DNA from: Bacillota bacterium
Lineage (GTDB): Bacteria; Bacillota; Clostridia; Christensenellales; UMGS416
Reading direction: 5' to 3'
Assembly (NCBI GenBank): GCA_023435705.1
Contig: JAEYRH010000008.1
Coordinates: 248,001 to 312,000 of the forward strand
DNA length: 64,000 nucleotides
Shown here: positions 40,024-50,248 of the stretch, piece after piece
Layout of the letters: each line of letters opens with the position of its first letter
How positions within the stretch are numbered: position 1 is the stretch's first letter
Program-made: the position numbers and the translations under genes
The notes under the pieces: model-generated
Seen by the model: the letters and a program-made list of their open reading frames with translations, nothing else
The model's database searches: none
What the model was told of the DNA's origin: nothing

Positions 40024-40680
40024 TCAGGCCATTGGATTTTCTATTGCTCGTTTGTCCAGCCACCAGTTCACCAGATACCAAAGCAAAAACACGATCAGCG
40101 GCACAAAAACATAATCCCAACCATATGGCAGCAATTGCAACTCAAGAGCGCCGGACAGGATAGCATACATTGCGCAGACTGTAAGTGGAACATAGGGCCA
40201 GATCCGGTGGTACCCCAACCTGGCTGAGACTTTTGGTCGATCGGAGCCCAATGGCAGGATGTTGAGTTTGGATTCCTCCGCGCGGGCGGTGAGCCAACGG
40301 ATCAACTGAGACGATCTCTGGATATCATTGAGCTCCAAAGAAACCCTCCCTATCAAAACCGCACTGTCTTCCAAATAAACCTGCGCGGGCACATGAAGCA
40401 CATAATCGGGCATCAGGTAACGGCGGATGATAAGGGTGTCTGTTATAGCAATGCTCCGAGGCCGCCCCATCAAATGACTCACTATGATCAGCGCCGCAAT
40501 CAGAACGATACCGACATATAGTCCTGTCTCTTCTGGAATGAGTGGGTTCGTCAGTTTTCCCCGCAAAACAGAATTAAGAAGAAAGAACCAAAACAAGAAA
40601 CGCATAAAGAAGATATACTTCCAGATCCGCACACAGAATTCTGAGTTTTCCTGCACTTGATGATTGTCTATTTGTGTCAT
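40024..40680 (-). CDS. Membrane protein, probable divergent member of a PH-like trio
   Basis: A 218-residue protein with two N-terminal and two C-terminal membrane helices around a soluble domain (about 75-150). The soluble domain can be roughly aligned with those of the next two proteins: a strand LIIRRYLMPDY matches GITIQRHLLRD, followed by LHVPAQVYLED. This suggests a distant third paralogue. Function unknown. AGGAGC lies upstream of ATG 40680, 19 bp after the preceding gene, so they likely share an operon. Confidence 0.65.
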   Translation of the reverse strand: MTQIDNHQVQENSEFCVRIWKYIFFMRFLFWFFLLNSVLRGKLTNPLIPEETGLYVGIVLIAALIIVSHLMGRPRSIAITDTLIIRRYLMPDYVLHVPAQVYLEDSAVLIGRVSLELNDIQRSSQLIRWLTARAEESKLNILPLGSDRPKVSARLGYHRIWPYVPLTVCAMYAILSGALELQLLPYGWDYVFVPLIVFLLWYLVNWWLDKRAIENPMA

Positions 40681-40699
40681 GGGATACCATGCTCCTGCT

Positions 40700-41332
40700 T
40701 TATGATGGTATGTGGTTACTCACCCGCTGCCAATAACGATAAATGGTGCGAATGAGTAAAGCTGCTGCGGTAAAAATCATTGCCCCGAACATCATGGGAC
40801 GGGCCAGCCACTGGGTTGCCGGAAATAATTCAAAGCCAAGACCGATGATCGCAGCTGAAAATATGGGAATCAACACAAATAGCAATGCCCACTCGGAGAC
40901 AAATTCTCGCAATATTGGTTTGCGCTCCGGCGCTTTTATCAGCCCCTGCACACGAAAATGATTGATCGCCGAAATGATCTCGGGCTGGTTTTTAAACAAG
41001 TTCGTGTCAAAATCAAAGCCATGGAAATGGAAGGTGTAGTTCCACACATAAGTGAGCTTTTCATATGGCAGATAAATATCTCTCAACAGATGCCTCTGGA
41101 TGGTGATTCCCTGACGATCCAAAACCACAGCCTTGATGTTTTGCTTTGGCAGGTCAGAGAAATACCTGAGCGCATAGGGGCAGGCCATTAACGGATATAT
41201 CAAACCAATGGAGCCTGACTTAATGTATATAAGCAAGCCTATCAGCGAAACGAACACAATGATTGCCGGCCATATGTAGATTAATAAGCGGTGCTCAATT
41301 CTTAGCTTTGTGGCAACGGTGATTTGCTCCAT
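40700..41332 (-). CDS. PH-like domain membrane protein, copy 1
   Basis: A 210-residue protein with paired helices at both ends flanking a soluble PH-like strand domain. It is clearly paralogous to the next gene: both contain LPYEKL/LPYDKL, VWNYTF and GLIKAPERK at the same places. Its role is not known. ATG 41332 is preferred (GGGGAGG upstream) over a TTG two codons earlier. The -10 hexamer TATAAT (41388-41393) overlaps the stop codon of the upstream copy. Confidence 0.7.
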   Translation of the reverse strand: MEQITVATKLRIEHRLLIYIWPAIIVFVSLIGLLIYIKSGSIGLIYPLMACPYALRYFSDLPKQNIKAVVLDRQGITIQRHLLRDIYLPYEKLTYVWNYTFHFHGFDFDTNLFKNQPEIISAINHFRVQGLIKAPERKPILREFVSEWALLFVLIPIFSAAIIGLGFELFPATQWLARPMMFGAMIFTAAALLIRTIYRYWQRVSNHIPS

Positions 41333-42077
41333 CCCCAAGCCTCCCCGGTCTTCCCATCATTGGCTGGATTGATTGTGCTCATTTATTATAACGTAGGTGT
41401 CTTTTCCCTGCGTAAAAGAAAGCGGTAGATGGTTTGTGCCAGATAAGCCGCTACGGAAACGATGACCACACTAAAAACCATCGTTTCAGTCAGCCCCCCG
41501 GATCCTGTGCCAATCGCAACAAAATCAACTGTTATCACAACCAGAGAGGAGACAATAAGCACTACAGGCGCAGCCCACTGCTCCACGATTTCCCACAGGT
41601 TCGCTTTGCGTTCCGGCGCTTTGATGAGCCCCCGTGTTCGGAACACATTGAACGCAGCGATGATTTCAACCTGCTCATAGAACATCTCGGTGGCCAATTC
41701 AAACCCCCGGAAGAAGAAGGTGTAGTTCCAGACATGGGTGAGCTTGTCATACGGCAGATAGAGATCTCGCAGCAAATACCTGTGGATGGTGACCCCCTGG
41801 CTATTGAACGTCAGCGACTTAATGCTGTGCTTCGATAAGGAAAAGAGAATGGAGATCGAGAAGGAGCATATGATTACAGGATATATCATATTCTCCTTAT
41901 CACGAAAGCTAAGAAGGGATGCAAGATAAAGCACAAGCGGGATGCACTGCAGGATCAACGAGGCCTTATGCTCCACCTTTACTTTTGTTTTTACAATGAT
42001 TTGCTCCATCCCCAAGCCTCCCCGGTCTATTCATCATTGGCTGGATTGATTGTGCTCTTTTATTATAGCGTGGGTGG
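41330..42077. repeat. Direct repeat upstream of the two PH-like paralogues
   Basis: About 70 bp at 41330-41399 and 42007-42077 are nearly identical, covering the start codon, ribosome binding site, spacer and TATAAT. Each contains an in-frame ACG-(T/C)TA-TAA on the minus strand, so the unit includes the last codons of the preceding gene. The outer copy therefore looks like the tail of a lost third gene. Confidence 0.7.
41386..42009 (-). CDS. PH-like domain membrane protein, copy 2
   Basis: A 207-residue paralogue of the preceding protein with the same four-helix, central-domain layout (YLPYDKLTHVWNYTF, GLIKAPERK). It ends KTPTL. ATG 42009 has GGGGAGG about 8 bases upstream. The upstream 70 bp duplicates that of copy 1, showing tandem gene duplication with the promoter included. 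Confidence 0.7.
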   Translation of the reverse strand: MEQIIVKTKVKVEHKASLILQCIPLVLYLASLLSFRDKENMIYPVIICSFSISILFSLSKHSIKSLTFNSQGVTIHRYLLRDLYLPYDKLTHVWNYTFFFRGFELATEMFYEQVEIIAAFNVFRTRGLIKAPERKANLWEIVEQWAAPVVLIVSSLVVITVDFVAIGTGSGGLTETMVFSVVIVSVAAYLAQTIYRFLLRREKTPTL

Positions 42078-42185
42078 CAGGAAATGGGAAGGCGCAGAGG
42101 CTAAAAGGAAAGACTGCTCCGAAGGATAAAATCCAAGTGCAGTCTTTTTGATAGGGTAATCTGCTTGGATGTATACATCCCTGCA

Positions 42186-43196
42186 TTACTTCATGTAGTG
42201 CAATATCCCAGCTTGTGCTAATAAAGATACAAGAACCACGGAGGTATCGATGAGAACCCCTGCAATCATCGGCTTTATCCCAACACCGGCAACCTCTTTC
42301 AGGCTGGTGTTCAGTCCGATTGCCGCCAACGCCATTGACAGGAAGAATTTTGACAGGAATGATACACCGGCGACAACATGATCCGGCACAAACCCGGTGC
42401 TTCTGATGCCGACCACAACGAGGAATCCAAGAATAAACCAAGGGAATATCTTGCGTATGCTCACCTTTGCAGCCGGCTGTGAAGGCTCTTCTTTTCTTGC
42501 GTATATCCATGAAAATACAAGCACGACGGGCACGATAAATAGTGTTCTGGTCAGCTTTACGATTGTTGCAAGCAAACCCGCAGCGTCAGAAAACGCATAC
42601 CCCGCCGCAACTACGGAGGATGTATCGTTCACAGCTGTGCCAATCCAAAGTCCGTATCCGGTATCGCCAAGGCCAAGCAACCGGCCTATCCAGGGGAAGG
42701 CGATCACGGTGATGATGTCGAAAATGAAAGTAGCGGAGATTGCGTAAGCGATATCCCGGTTCTTCGCCCGAATGGTCGGCCCCAGCGTCGCAACGGCGGT
42801 TCCTCCGCAAATCGCAGTACTGACCGAAAGAAGGCTGGCAAGTTTCCAGTTTATTTTGAATATTTTCTTGCATACATATCCCACCCCAAAAGAGGTCACA
42901 AGGGTGAACAGCATCAGGATCAACGCATACTTCCCGGCTTTGAGTACCTGCGGAAAGCTTAGTGTGATTCCAGCGATGATAATGCCTGCACGCAGGACCT
43001 TTTTTGAAGTCCAGTTGATTCCCGAAGTAAAAACCTCATAGCGGCGAACCAGCGGGTTCAAAAGCATGCCTAACAGCAGCGCAATCAGTGTTCCTCCTAG
43101 AATGCCGGCAGGGAGAAATACGCTTATGATATAGGCCGTGGCGGCGATTGCTGCTGAAAGCAGAATGCCTGATAAGGTTTTTTTCGCATGACTCAT
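42186..43196 (-). CDS. YeiH/PF03601 putative sulfate exporter-family protein
   Basis: A 336-residue polytopic protein with about ten membrane helices. Family features include the N-terminal LLLGMLLNPL, the TAICGGTAVATLGP motif and GTAVNDTSSVVAAG. Members are annotated as possible sulfate or anion exporters; transport has rarely been shown. ATG 43196 has AAAGGAA before it. The LysR-type gene diverges from it across 122 bp, a common arrangement for this family, suggesting direct control. Confidence 0.88.
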   Translation of the reverse strand: MSHAKKTLSGILLSAAIAATAYIISVFLPAGILGGTLIALLLGMLLNPLVRRYEVFTSGINWTSKKVLRAGIIIAGITLSFPQVLKAGKYALILMLFTLVTSFGVGYVCKKIFKINWKLASLLSVSTAICGGTAVATLGPTIRAKNRDIAYAISATFIFDIITVIAFPWIGRLLGLGDTGYGLWIGTAVNDTSSVVAAGYAFSDAAGLLATIVKLTRTLFIVPVVLVFSWIYARKEEPSQPAAKVSIRKIFPWFILGFLVVVGIRSTGFVPDHVVAGVSFLSKFFLSMALAAIGLNTSLKEVAGVGIKPMIAGVLIDTSVVLVSLLAQAGILHYMK

Positions 43197-43318
43197 TTCA
43201 CAATTCCTTTCGATTTGAACTGTACCATCTGGCATTTGATTTTATCATGGCTGTTTGATAATATAAAATTATACTTCATAATGCTTCTATTACTTCTTCT
43301 TATAGAAAGGTCGCAAAC

Positions 43319-44221
43319 ATGCTGGATTTCAGACATGAAACATTTCTTACGTTGTGCTCTTGCGGCAGCTTTACAAAAGCGGCGGAGCTGCTGCACATTA
43401 CGCAACCAGCAGTATCGCATCATATCAAATATCTTGAGGAATTCTATGGATGCAAGCTATTTGATACCACCAACAGAAAAATCAGGCTTACCCATCAAGG
43501 AGAGCTCTTAAAAGAGTTCGCAATGACCGTTTCTTCGGATTCCAAGCATTTCAAAGAAAACATACTTTCCGTGCAAACAGAAACAATGGAATTTTCCTTT
43601 GGAGCAACCTTATCTATTGGAGAATATGTGATGCCGGAGATCCTCTCCCGCTTGCTTGCAAAGAATCCGGAAATGAAGATCCACATGGCTGTTGCCAACA
43701 CGCAGGCGCTGCTTGAACGGCTGAACAACGGTGAGTTGGACTTCATTGTTGTGGAGGGGCTGATTGATAAATCACAATATGACGCCACGCTTTTCAGCCT
43801 TGAGAAGTTTATCCCCGTATGCTCGCCAAAATCAGAATTTGCACAGGGTGAGGTGAGTTTTCAAGATATTACCAGAAGCCGCTTGATCTTGCGGGAACGA
43901 GGATCGGGCACACGGGAAATCTTTGAAAATATATTACAGAAAAACAATTATTCGCTTCACTCCTTTGAGAAAGTGATTGAGATAGGAAATATGGCTGCCA
44001 TAAAGAAACTGGTATCCAATGGCCTAGGTATCACATTTCTGTTTGAAGTGGCAGGAAAAAGAGAAATTAAAGACGGAAGTCTTTCGGTGATCAGGATACC
44101 CGGTTATTCTGAACAGCGTGAGTTTAATTTTATTTTGCTAAAAGACAGCTTTTTCCGTAAGCGGTATATGATCATTTACGAACTACTGAATCAGGCGTTC
44201 CATGAGATGGTCAATGACTAA
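43319..44221 (+). CDS. LysR-family transcriptional regulator
   Basis: A 300-residue LysR-type regulator. The N-terminal winged helix (FTKAAELLHITQPAVSHHIK, residues about 18-37) is followed by an effector-binding domain with RERGSGTREIFE. The divergent neighbour YeiH is the likely target; YeiE-type regulators control such genes. GAAAGG precedes ATG 43319. The 122 bp between them is AT-rich, with partial dyads (ATAATATAAAATTATA) that could be operator DNA. Confidence 0.92.
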   Translation: MLDFRHETFLTLCSCGSFTKAAELLHITQPAVSHHIKYLEEFYGCKLFDTTNRKIRLTHQGELLKEFAMTVSSDSKHFKENILSVQTETMEFSFGATLSIGEYVMPEILSRLLAKNPEMKIHMAVANTQALLERLNNGELDFIVVEGLIDKSQYDATLFSLEKFIPVCSPKSEFAQGEVSFQDITRSRLILRERGSGTREIFENILQKNNYSLHSFEKVIEIGNMAAIKKLVSNGLGITFLFEVAGKREIKDGSLSVIRIPGYSEQREFNFILLKDSFFRKRYMIIYELLNQAFHEMVND

Positions 44222-44284
44222 ACGAGCGACAAGCAAACCCATCTTCACAACCTGCTGCAAGAGCATCTGCCCAGAACAAGAAAA

Positions 44285-44328
44285 ATCGGCATATAAGGTA
44301 ACGCATACCAAACCATGCCGATGCTTTT
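44285..44328 (+). terminator. Terminator after the LysR gene
   Basis: An ATCGGCAT/ATGCCGAT stem around a 22 nt loop, followed by GCTTTTA, 64 bases after the stop. Confidence 0.65.
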
Positions 44329-44387
44329 ATGAGAAGCAAAGCCAAAGATACGCCTCTGGCAGCAGCCAGATTGAACTACAACCAAGT

Positions 44388-45437
44388 TTACAGCGCCCTG
44401 ATGTTATCCACCTTCCACTTCCCTTTCTCCGACTCCTCCTCCACCAGCTTGATCGCCACCGGCCTTGCGCCGAAGATGTCGCCCGCCTCTTTGCGCACCA
44501 GCGCCAGCGCCACCTCGCCCTCGCCGTGGATCGGCGCGAACCGGGCGGCGTCGATGCGGTCAAACTGGCCCAGGAAGCCGCCGATATCCTCCTCGGAAAG
44601 GCCGCCGCGCAGGTCGGAGGAGAGGAACCCCAATGCCTCGTCCTTCAGGCCCATCGCCCATGCCTCCAGGAAGGCCTTGGCCGTTTCCTCCTGGTTGGCG
44701 GGCTGGCGGGGCTCGCCATCCATCCACACCACGTTGCGGGTCTCGGTGTATTGACCGCCTGTGTAGCTCCACACGGTGAGCTCCGCATGGCCGGCGGTGT
44801 CTGCCATGGGGATCAGGCAGGTCACGTCGCCGTTGCGGTCCAGCTCGATCTGGCCGTGCTCCAGCCGGAAGAGCTCCTTCCACTCGCCATCCTGCGGCGC
44901 GGCGATCACGACCCAGTCGCAGAGCGCCCCCCCGGCCCGGGCCGCCACAGCCTCGGTGCCGCCAATGTTCAGCGTCACAATCTCCGGCGTGCGGTTGCCG
45001 GGCAGCGGCAGCGTCAAAAGCGCCCGCCCGCCGCTTTCCTCCAGCACCAGCCAGTGGGAAACATAGCGGAGGATATAGGCCCGCACACCGCCGCGCAGGT
45101 CTGTGTAGGTGAGCGTGTCCGGCGCCAGAGGCACCGTCTCCTGCGTGGGGCTGCGCTCCGGGTCGATCTCGGCCTCCAGGATCCCCCTTGGCCAGCGCGT
45201 GATGCGGGCCGGGATGCTCTCCGGCGGCTGCGAAAGCTCACCTGCGGCAAAGTCCAGCCGGAACGCGCCGGCCAATCTGCCCTGCGCAAGGGGCACATAA
45301 TGGATGTAGCACCGGCCATTCTCCGGCATGGGCAGCCCGGCCGGGTGTTCCCGCGAAACCTCTCCGGCGGGGGCGTTGTTGACAAACAACAGGCAGGGCA
45401 CAGTGGATCGTATGACCAGCATTGGAACCGGGCGCAT
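44388..45437 (-). CDS. Conserved-looking hypothetical protein
   Basis: A 349-residue soluble protein I cannot assign. It begins MRPVPMLVIRSTVPCLLFVN and has no signal peptide. The first two thirds look beta-rich, with repeated strand patterns (LLTLPLPG, EIVTLNIGG). The last third (about 255-345) resembles an NTF2/DUF4878-type add-on domain (TAKAFLEAWAMGLKDEALGF). AAAGGGGAG lies 6 bases before ATG 45437. Confidence 0.65.
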   Translation of the reverse strand: MRPVPMLVIRSTVPCLLFVNNAPAGEVSREHPAGLPMPENGRCYIHYVPLAQGRLAGAFRLDFAAGELSQPPESIPARITRWPRGILEAEIDPERSPTQETVPLAPDTLTYTDLRGGVRAYILRYVSHWLVLEESGGRALLTLPLPGNRTPEIVTLNIGGTEAVAARAGGALCDWVVIAAPQDGEWKELFRLEHGQIELDRNGDVTCLIPMADTAGHAELTVWSYTGGQYTETRNVVWMDGEPRQPANQEETAKAFLEAWAMGLKDEALGFLSSDLRGGLSEEDIGGFLGQFDRIDAARFAPIHGEGEVALALVRKEAGDIFGARPVAIKLVEEESEKGKWKVDNIRAL

Positions 45438-45569
45438 GGCGCACTCCCCTTTACGCGTCTGATGGGTTGCGATATAATCTATTCTTGGACTTGGCAGGGT
45501 ATGCCGGATTTGCTAACTCTGTGAAATTGGCTGAAAGTGAACATACTAAAGACTACAAATGGGTTGGGG

Positions 45570-46030
45570 TGATTCATCCCTCCCCCTGCCCCCTCCCATA
45601 AAACCAAATGGTTCTACCATGACTACCGTTGGGAGGGGGATTGTAATGCGGGGCTTCGCCCCGTGCCTCAGCTTGGAAGAACGCTCCCTACCCTCTCAGG
45701 TGAAGTGGGATGGCATTCAAAGGTCAGGGGAGTTCGCCAACTCCCTCCGCCTGCTCTGGCAGGCACCTCCCTCATTAACCCCCACCGCCTTTGGCGGTGT
45801 CACCCCTAAAAGAGGTGATAAGGAGGGAGGTAAAGAAACAGATGGTTTGTTTAGTTTATGGTTCCTCCCTACCCCCTTCGGTGAGGGGGGATGGCCCCCA
45901 CAGGGGCCAGGGGGGAGTTATCAAGAAAAATACAATCTCCCCACCCCTTTGTCGCTGTGAAACCGATTCAAGGGGGGATGTCGCCACGTTGCACCGCTAC
46001 GGCGCAACAGAACAGGCGGCAGGGGGGATT
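45570..46030. repeat. Repeat island upstream of asnS
   Basis: This 608 bp gene-free stretch (45438-46045) is mostly dispersed repeats: CCCTCCCCCTGCCCC..GGGAGGGGG (about 45578-45641), CACCGCC-TTT-GGCGGTG (45783-45799), then CCCTTCGGTGAGGGGGG, GGCCCCCACAGGGGCC (about 45870-45910) and AAGGGGGGATG fragments up to the ribosome binding site. An open frame across it is an artefact of the repeats. No T-box leader, common before asnS in Gram-positives, is evident. Confidence 0.7.
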
Positions 46031-46045
46031 AAAGGAGGCCACACC

Positions 46046-47449
<1,404 letters not shown>

Positions 47450-47462
47450 GAACAAGGCACCT

Positions 47463-47499
47463 GCGCCGGCTCTCCACCGAGAGGGCCGGCGTGATTTTT
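47463..47499 (+). terminator. Terminator after asnS
   Basis: An 11 bp stem in two blocks, CGCCGG/CCGGCG and CTCTC/GAGAG, with a GG bulge and CACC loop, followed by GATTTTT. Confidence 0.9.
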
Positions 47500-47574
47500 C
47501 ACTTCATACTAACCATTTGCTAACCGTTGTGTGTTAAAAACAGAAACAATGAGACATAGACATTATTTGGATTT

Positions 47575-48597
47575 TTAGCTCTTATATATTTTGTCAATGA
47601 ACTGACAGCTTAAGTGATTTATGCTACGTAAGAATTTTATAACCTCTTCATCAAAAGTGATTAATACGGCAGGATATTCGCCTATAGACAGATTAAGCAT
47701 ATCAAAAATATCATTCTTGCGGAACTTTGAACCATTAACACCCCACTTTTTGAGCAGATAATTATAGTAATCAGATACAACCCTGCTCATACCTTCATGC
47801 TTTTCTCTTGGTAGGCATGTAAAGTCATACCAATCATATTTTGCTTTATTTTTCATTGCCTTATTATAGAATTTCGAGATTCGTTCGCATTCATTGCTCT
47901 GTATTAGCATCTTCCTGTGCTTCTCTAAATAATCATTAACAAATTTAGTTACATATATATCCTTGTTATCGTTAATGCATTGCTCGACATATTCGGCAAG
48001 TGAGCAAAATAATCTAGTTTGAATTCCCAGCACTTCGTTAAATGAATGCTTAATCATATTCTCAATATTATCCTCTTTGTATCCTTGGTAATATATACTT
48101 CTAAACCTATGCACAATACTTTTGAGATGATCATCCATGAATGCCATAGGTATATCATAACTATCTTCATGGTAATCCTTATCGCAGCAATAAAGAAAAA
48201 GAAAACATGACGTCAAACTAAACAAGAAATATACGGTATGTTTTGCTTCTATCCTTATTTTGTCCCTAATAATCTTTTTAACTATGTGCGCTAACTCTTT
48301 ATCATTACAGCTCAGCAACTCCCAAAAAATATCTTTGTTAAAATACTGATTCATTTTGTAAAAAAGATTAACTTGAATATGCTCCATAAAAGAAATACAT
48401 TCGCGAAGCTTTGATAAGTCGTTTGAAAACTTCATAACTATCTCATATATAGTATGAGCAGTTAAGAATATTTTGTAGTCTCCGGAAGATAAGAGATTAT
48501 TAAGCCTAATTCTGTTCACTTTTGGATTGACAGGTAAATCCAACTTTTCGGATCCAAGATAGTTATAAAATGCATTTGTATCAAGTACAATATCCAT
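47575..48597 (-). CDS. AT-rich solitary PIN-like protein
   Basis: A 340-residue protein starting MDIVLDTNAFYNYL, a PIN-domain first strand with the metal-binding DTN. The C-terminal end has KNDIFDMLNLSIGE and VLITFDEE, plausibly the remaining acidic residues of a PIN active site, separated by a long, Lys-rich helical insertion (about 60-290). That would make it a PIN-like RNase with an unusual middle domain. AAAGGAGC precedes ATG 48597. The gene is markedly more AT-rich than asnS and the FAD gene beside it, indicating acquisition. No antitoxin gene is adjacent. Confidence 0.65.
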   Translation of the reverse strand: MDIVLDTNAFYNYLGSEKLDLPVNPKVNRIRLNNLLSSGDYKIFLTAHTIYEIVMKFSNDLSKLRECISFMEHIQVNLFYKMNQYFNKDIFWELLSCNDKELAHIVKKIIRDKIRIEAKHTVYFLFSLTSCFLFLYCCDKDYHEDSYDIPMAFMDDHLKSIVHRFRSIYYQGYKEDNIENMIKHSFNEVLGIQTRLFCSLAEYVEQCINDNKDIYVTKFVNDYLEKHRKMLIQSNECERISKFYNKAMKNKAKYDWYDFTCLPREKHEGMSRVVSDYYNYLLKKWGVNGSKFRKNDIFDMLNLSIGEYPAVLITFDEEVIKFLRSINHLSCQFIDKIYKS

Positions 48598-48720
48598 TAG
48601 TGCTCCTTTGTCTTAATGTAGATTATTTTAGAATAATATAAACATATAATCAATGATTGGAATTCTGAATATGAAGATAAAATGATCAGTTGGTGTAAGC
48701 TGCACCCCTAAAGCCAAGTG

Positions 48721-48729
48721 TGATATACT
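48721..48729 (+). promoter_or_regulatory. Extended -10 promoter ahead of the structured leader
   Basis: TGATATACT places the transcription start near 48736, exactly at the beginning of the hairpin array that leads into the FAD oxidoreductase gene. The -35 is weak (TGCACC, 48701-48706). A GGTG/CACC partial dyad lies at 48692-48706. Confidence 0.5.
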
Positions 48730-48734
48730 GAAGT

Positions 48735-48873
48735 AATCCGCGCGATGTAAGGTGTTTGGTTTGCCAATCAAGTAGTCGGGATGGTGGCAAACATACGTCA
48801 CGCGCGGATTGCCAGCCCTACTCACATAAAACTTTTAATGAGAAGGCTGGCAAGACATTAGTTTGGAGGTTTT
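48735..48873 (+). ncRNA. Structured 5' leader, candidate riboregulator
   Basis: Pairings seen directly: P1 AATCCGCGCG/CGCGCGGATT (48735-48744 with 48801-48810); a continuing AUGUA/UACGU helix (48745-48749 with 48794-48798) after a CA bulge; P2 GTTTGCC/GGCAAAC (48759-48765 with 48786-48792) capped by 20 nt and separated by a 9 nt bulge AGGUGUUUG; P3 GCCAGCC/GGCTGGC (48811-48817 with 48845-48851), abutting P1, with an inner CTCA/TGAG. The P3 loop AAAACUUUU (48828-48836) can pair with GGAGGUUUU (48865-48873), which is the ribosome binding site. It matches no riboswitch consensus I know. Confidence 0.55.
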
Positions 48874-48875
48874 AT

Positions 48876-50246
48876 ATGAAGCAACTGTTTGTGGAGGAGC
48901 CGGCGCGGAAGCTCCCGGCAACCGAGGTGGATGTGGTGGTGGCCGGCGGCGGCACAGCCGGCGTGGTGGCAGCAATCGCCGCGGCAAGGAATGGAGCCTC
49001 CACCGTGCTGATTGAATCAAAAGGCTACCCCGGCGGGCTGGTGGTGGAGGGCGGCACGGCGCTGCACAGCTACTTCAACGTGTGGAAACCCTTCCCCGGT
49101 GTGGAGAAGCGGCAGGTGGTGCGCGGCATCGCGCAGGAGATCATCGACCGGCTGGCCGAAAAAGGCGGCACCTCCGGCCATGTGGAGGTGGCCCAGGGCG
49201 CCAATTACGACGGCATCTGCACCTGTGTGGACACGGAGATCACCAAGCTTGTGCTGTTTGAAATGCTGAAGGAAGCCGGCGTGCGCGTGTGCGTGAACAC
49301 GCTGGTGGCCGGCGCGGTCATGGAAAACGGCGCGATCAAGGCGCTGATCGCCGAAAGCCGCTCGGGCCGCGAGGCGTTTGTGGCCAGGGCCTATGTGGAC
49401 TGCACCGGTTACGGCGACCTGTCGGCATTTGCCGGGGCGGAGTTTTCCGAACCCAACGACCACGCCGTAGCCAACAGCGCCGGTGTTTCCGGCGTGGACC
49501 TGGAAGGGCTTCACCGCTATCTGGTCGAAAACGGCGCATTGCACGAGCTGGCTTATGGCACACGCAGCGGCAAGCCCAACCAGATCATCCGCCTGAACGC
49601 CCACATGAGCAAACTGCCGGAGTCCTTCCGCAAGGAGGCGGCCCGCATCGGGCTATCGTTGCAGCTGACCACGCTGCACGACGGCTACATCATGTATCTG
49701 AAGCTCAATCTGATGCCGGATGCCTCGCCGGTGAGTCGCGATGAAGCCGCCAAACTGGAGCTTGCGCTGCGGCAGAGGCAGGCCGACGCCATTGCGCTGC
49801 TGCGCAGGGAGATCCCCGGTTGCGAGCATGCCTTCATCGCCCGCACCAGCCCCACCGTCTCGATCCGCCGGGGCCGCCGGATTGTGTGCGACTATGACAT
49901 CACGCTCGATGATGTGACCGAGGGCCGCCACTTCACCGACGACATCATGGCCTACGGCTTCCACGACATGGCGCCCCGCTACCAGATCAAAAACGGCGGC
50001 ACTTACGGCGTGCCCTATCGGGCGCTGCTGCCCACCGGCGTGGAAAACCTTTTTGTGGCCGGTATGCTGATCACCTCCGACTTCCGCGCCCACATGTCCA
50101 CCCGCAACACTGTGTGCTGCATGGGCCAGGGGCAAGCCGCCGGCACGGCAGCGGCGCTCTGCGCCAAGCAGGGTGTGGGCACAAGGCAGCTGCCCTATGC
50201 TTCACTGCGGCAGGCGTTGGAGCGGGATGGGGTGTATTTCGAGTGA
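48876..50246 (+). CDS. FAD-dependent oxidoreductase (PF12831 type)
   Basis: A 456-residue flavoprotein. The dinucleotide-binding motif is VVAGGGTAGVVAAIAAARNG (about 20-39), followed by ESKGYPGG; the distal FAD motif is NLFVAGMLI near the C-terminus. The family covers FAD_oxidored proteins of largely unknown substrate, often near sugar-catabolic genes. TGGAGG lies 7 bases before ATG 48876 and is part of the proposed pseudoknot of the leader. No partner gene is adjacent; the next 258 bp are repeats. Confidence 0.88.
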   Translation: MKQLFVEEPARKLPATEVDVVVAGGGTAGVVAAIAAARNGASTVLIESKGYPGGLVVEGGTALHSYFNVWKPFPGVEKRQVVRGIAQEIIDRLAEKGGTSGHVEVAQGANYDGICTCVDTEITKLVLFEMLKEAGVRVCVNTLVAGAVMENGAIKALIAESRSGREAFVARAYVDCTGYGDLSAFAGAEFSEPNDHAVANSAGVSGVDLEGLHRYLVENGALHELAYGTRSGKPNQIIRLNAHMSKLPESFRKEAARIGLSLQLTTLHDGYIMYLKLNLMPDASPVSRDEAAKLELALRQRQADAIALLRREIPGCEHAFIARTSPTVSIRRGRRIVCDYDITLDDVTEGRHFTDDIMAYGFHDMAPRYQIKNGGTYGVPYRALLPTGVENLFVAGMLITSDFRAHMSTRNTVCCMGQGQAAGTAAALCAKQGVGTRQLPYASLRQALERDGVYFE

Positions 50247-50248
50247 CC

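Noticed and set aside
45559..46045. Open frames running into asnS from upstream
   Set aside because: They translate the dispersed repeats; asnS homology and the AAAGGAGG site start at 46046.
45438..46045. Possible T-box leader for asnS
   Set aside because: I found neither the T-box core nor a specifier stem; the region is made of repeats.
48735..48851. Reading the hairpins as a CRISPR or attC-like site
   Set aside because: There is no spacing periodicity or integrase gene, and the promoter placement and ribosome-binding-site complementarity fit an mRNA leader better.
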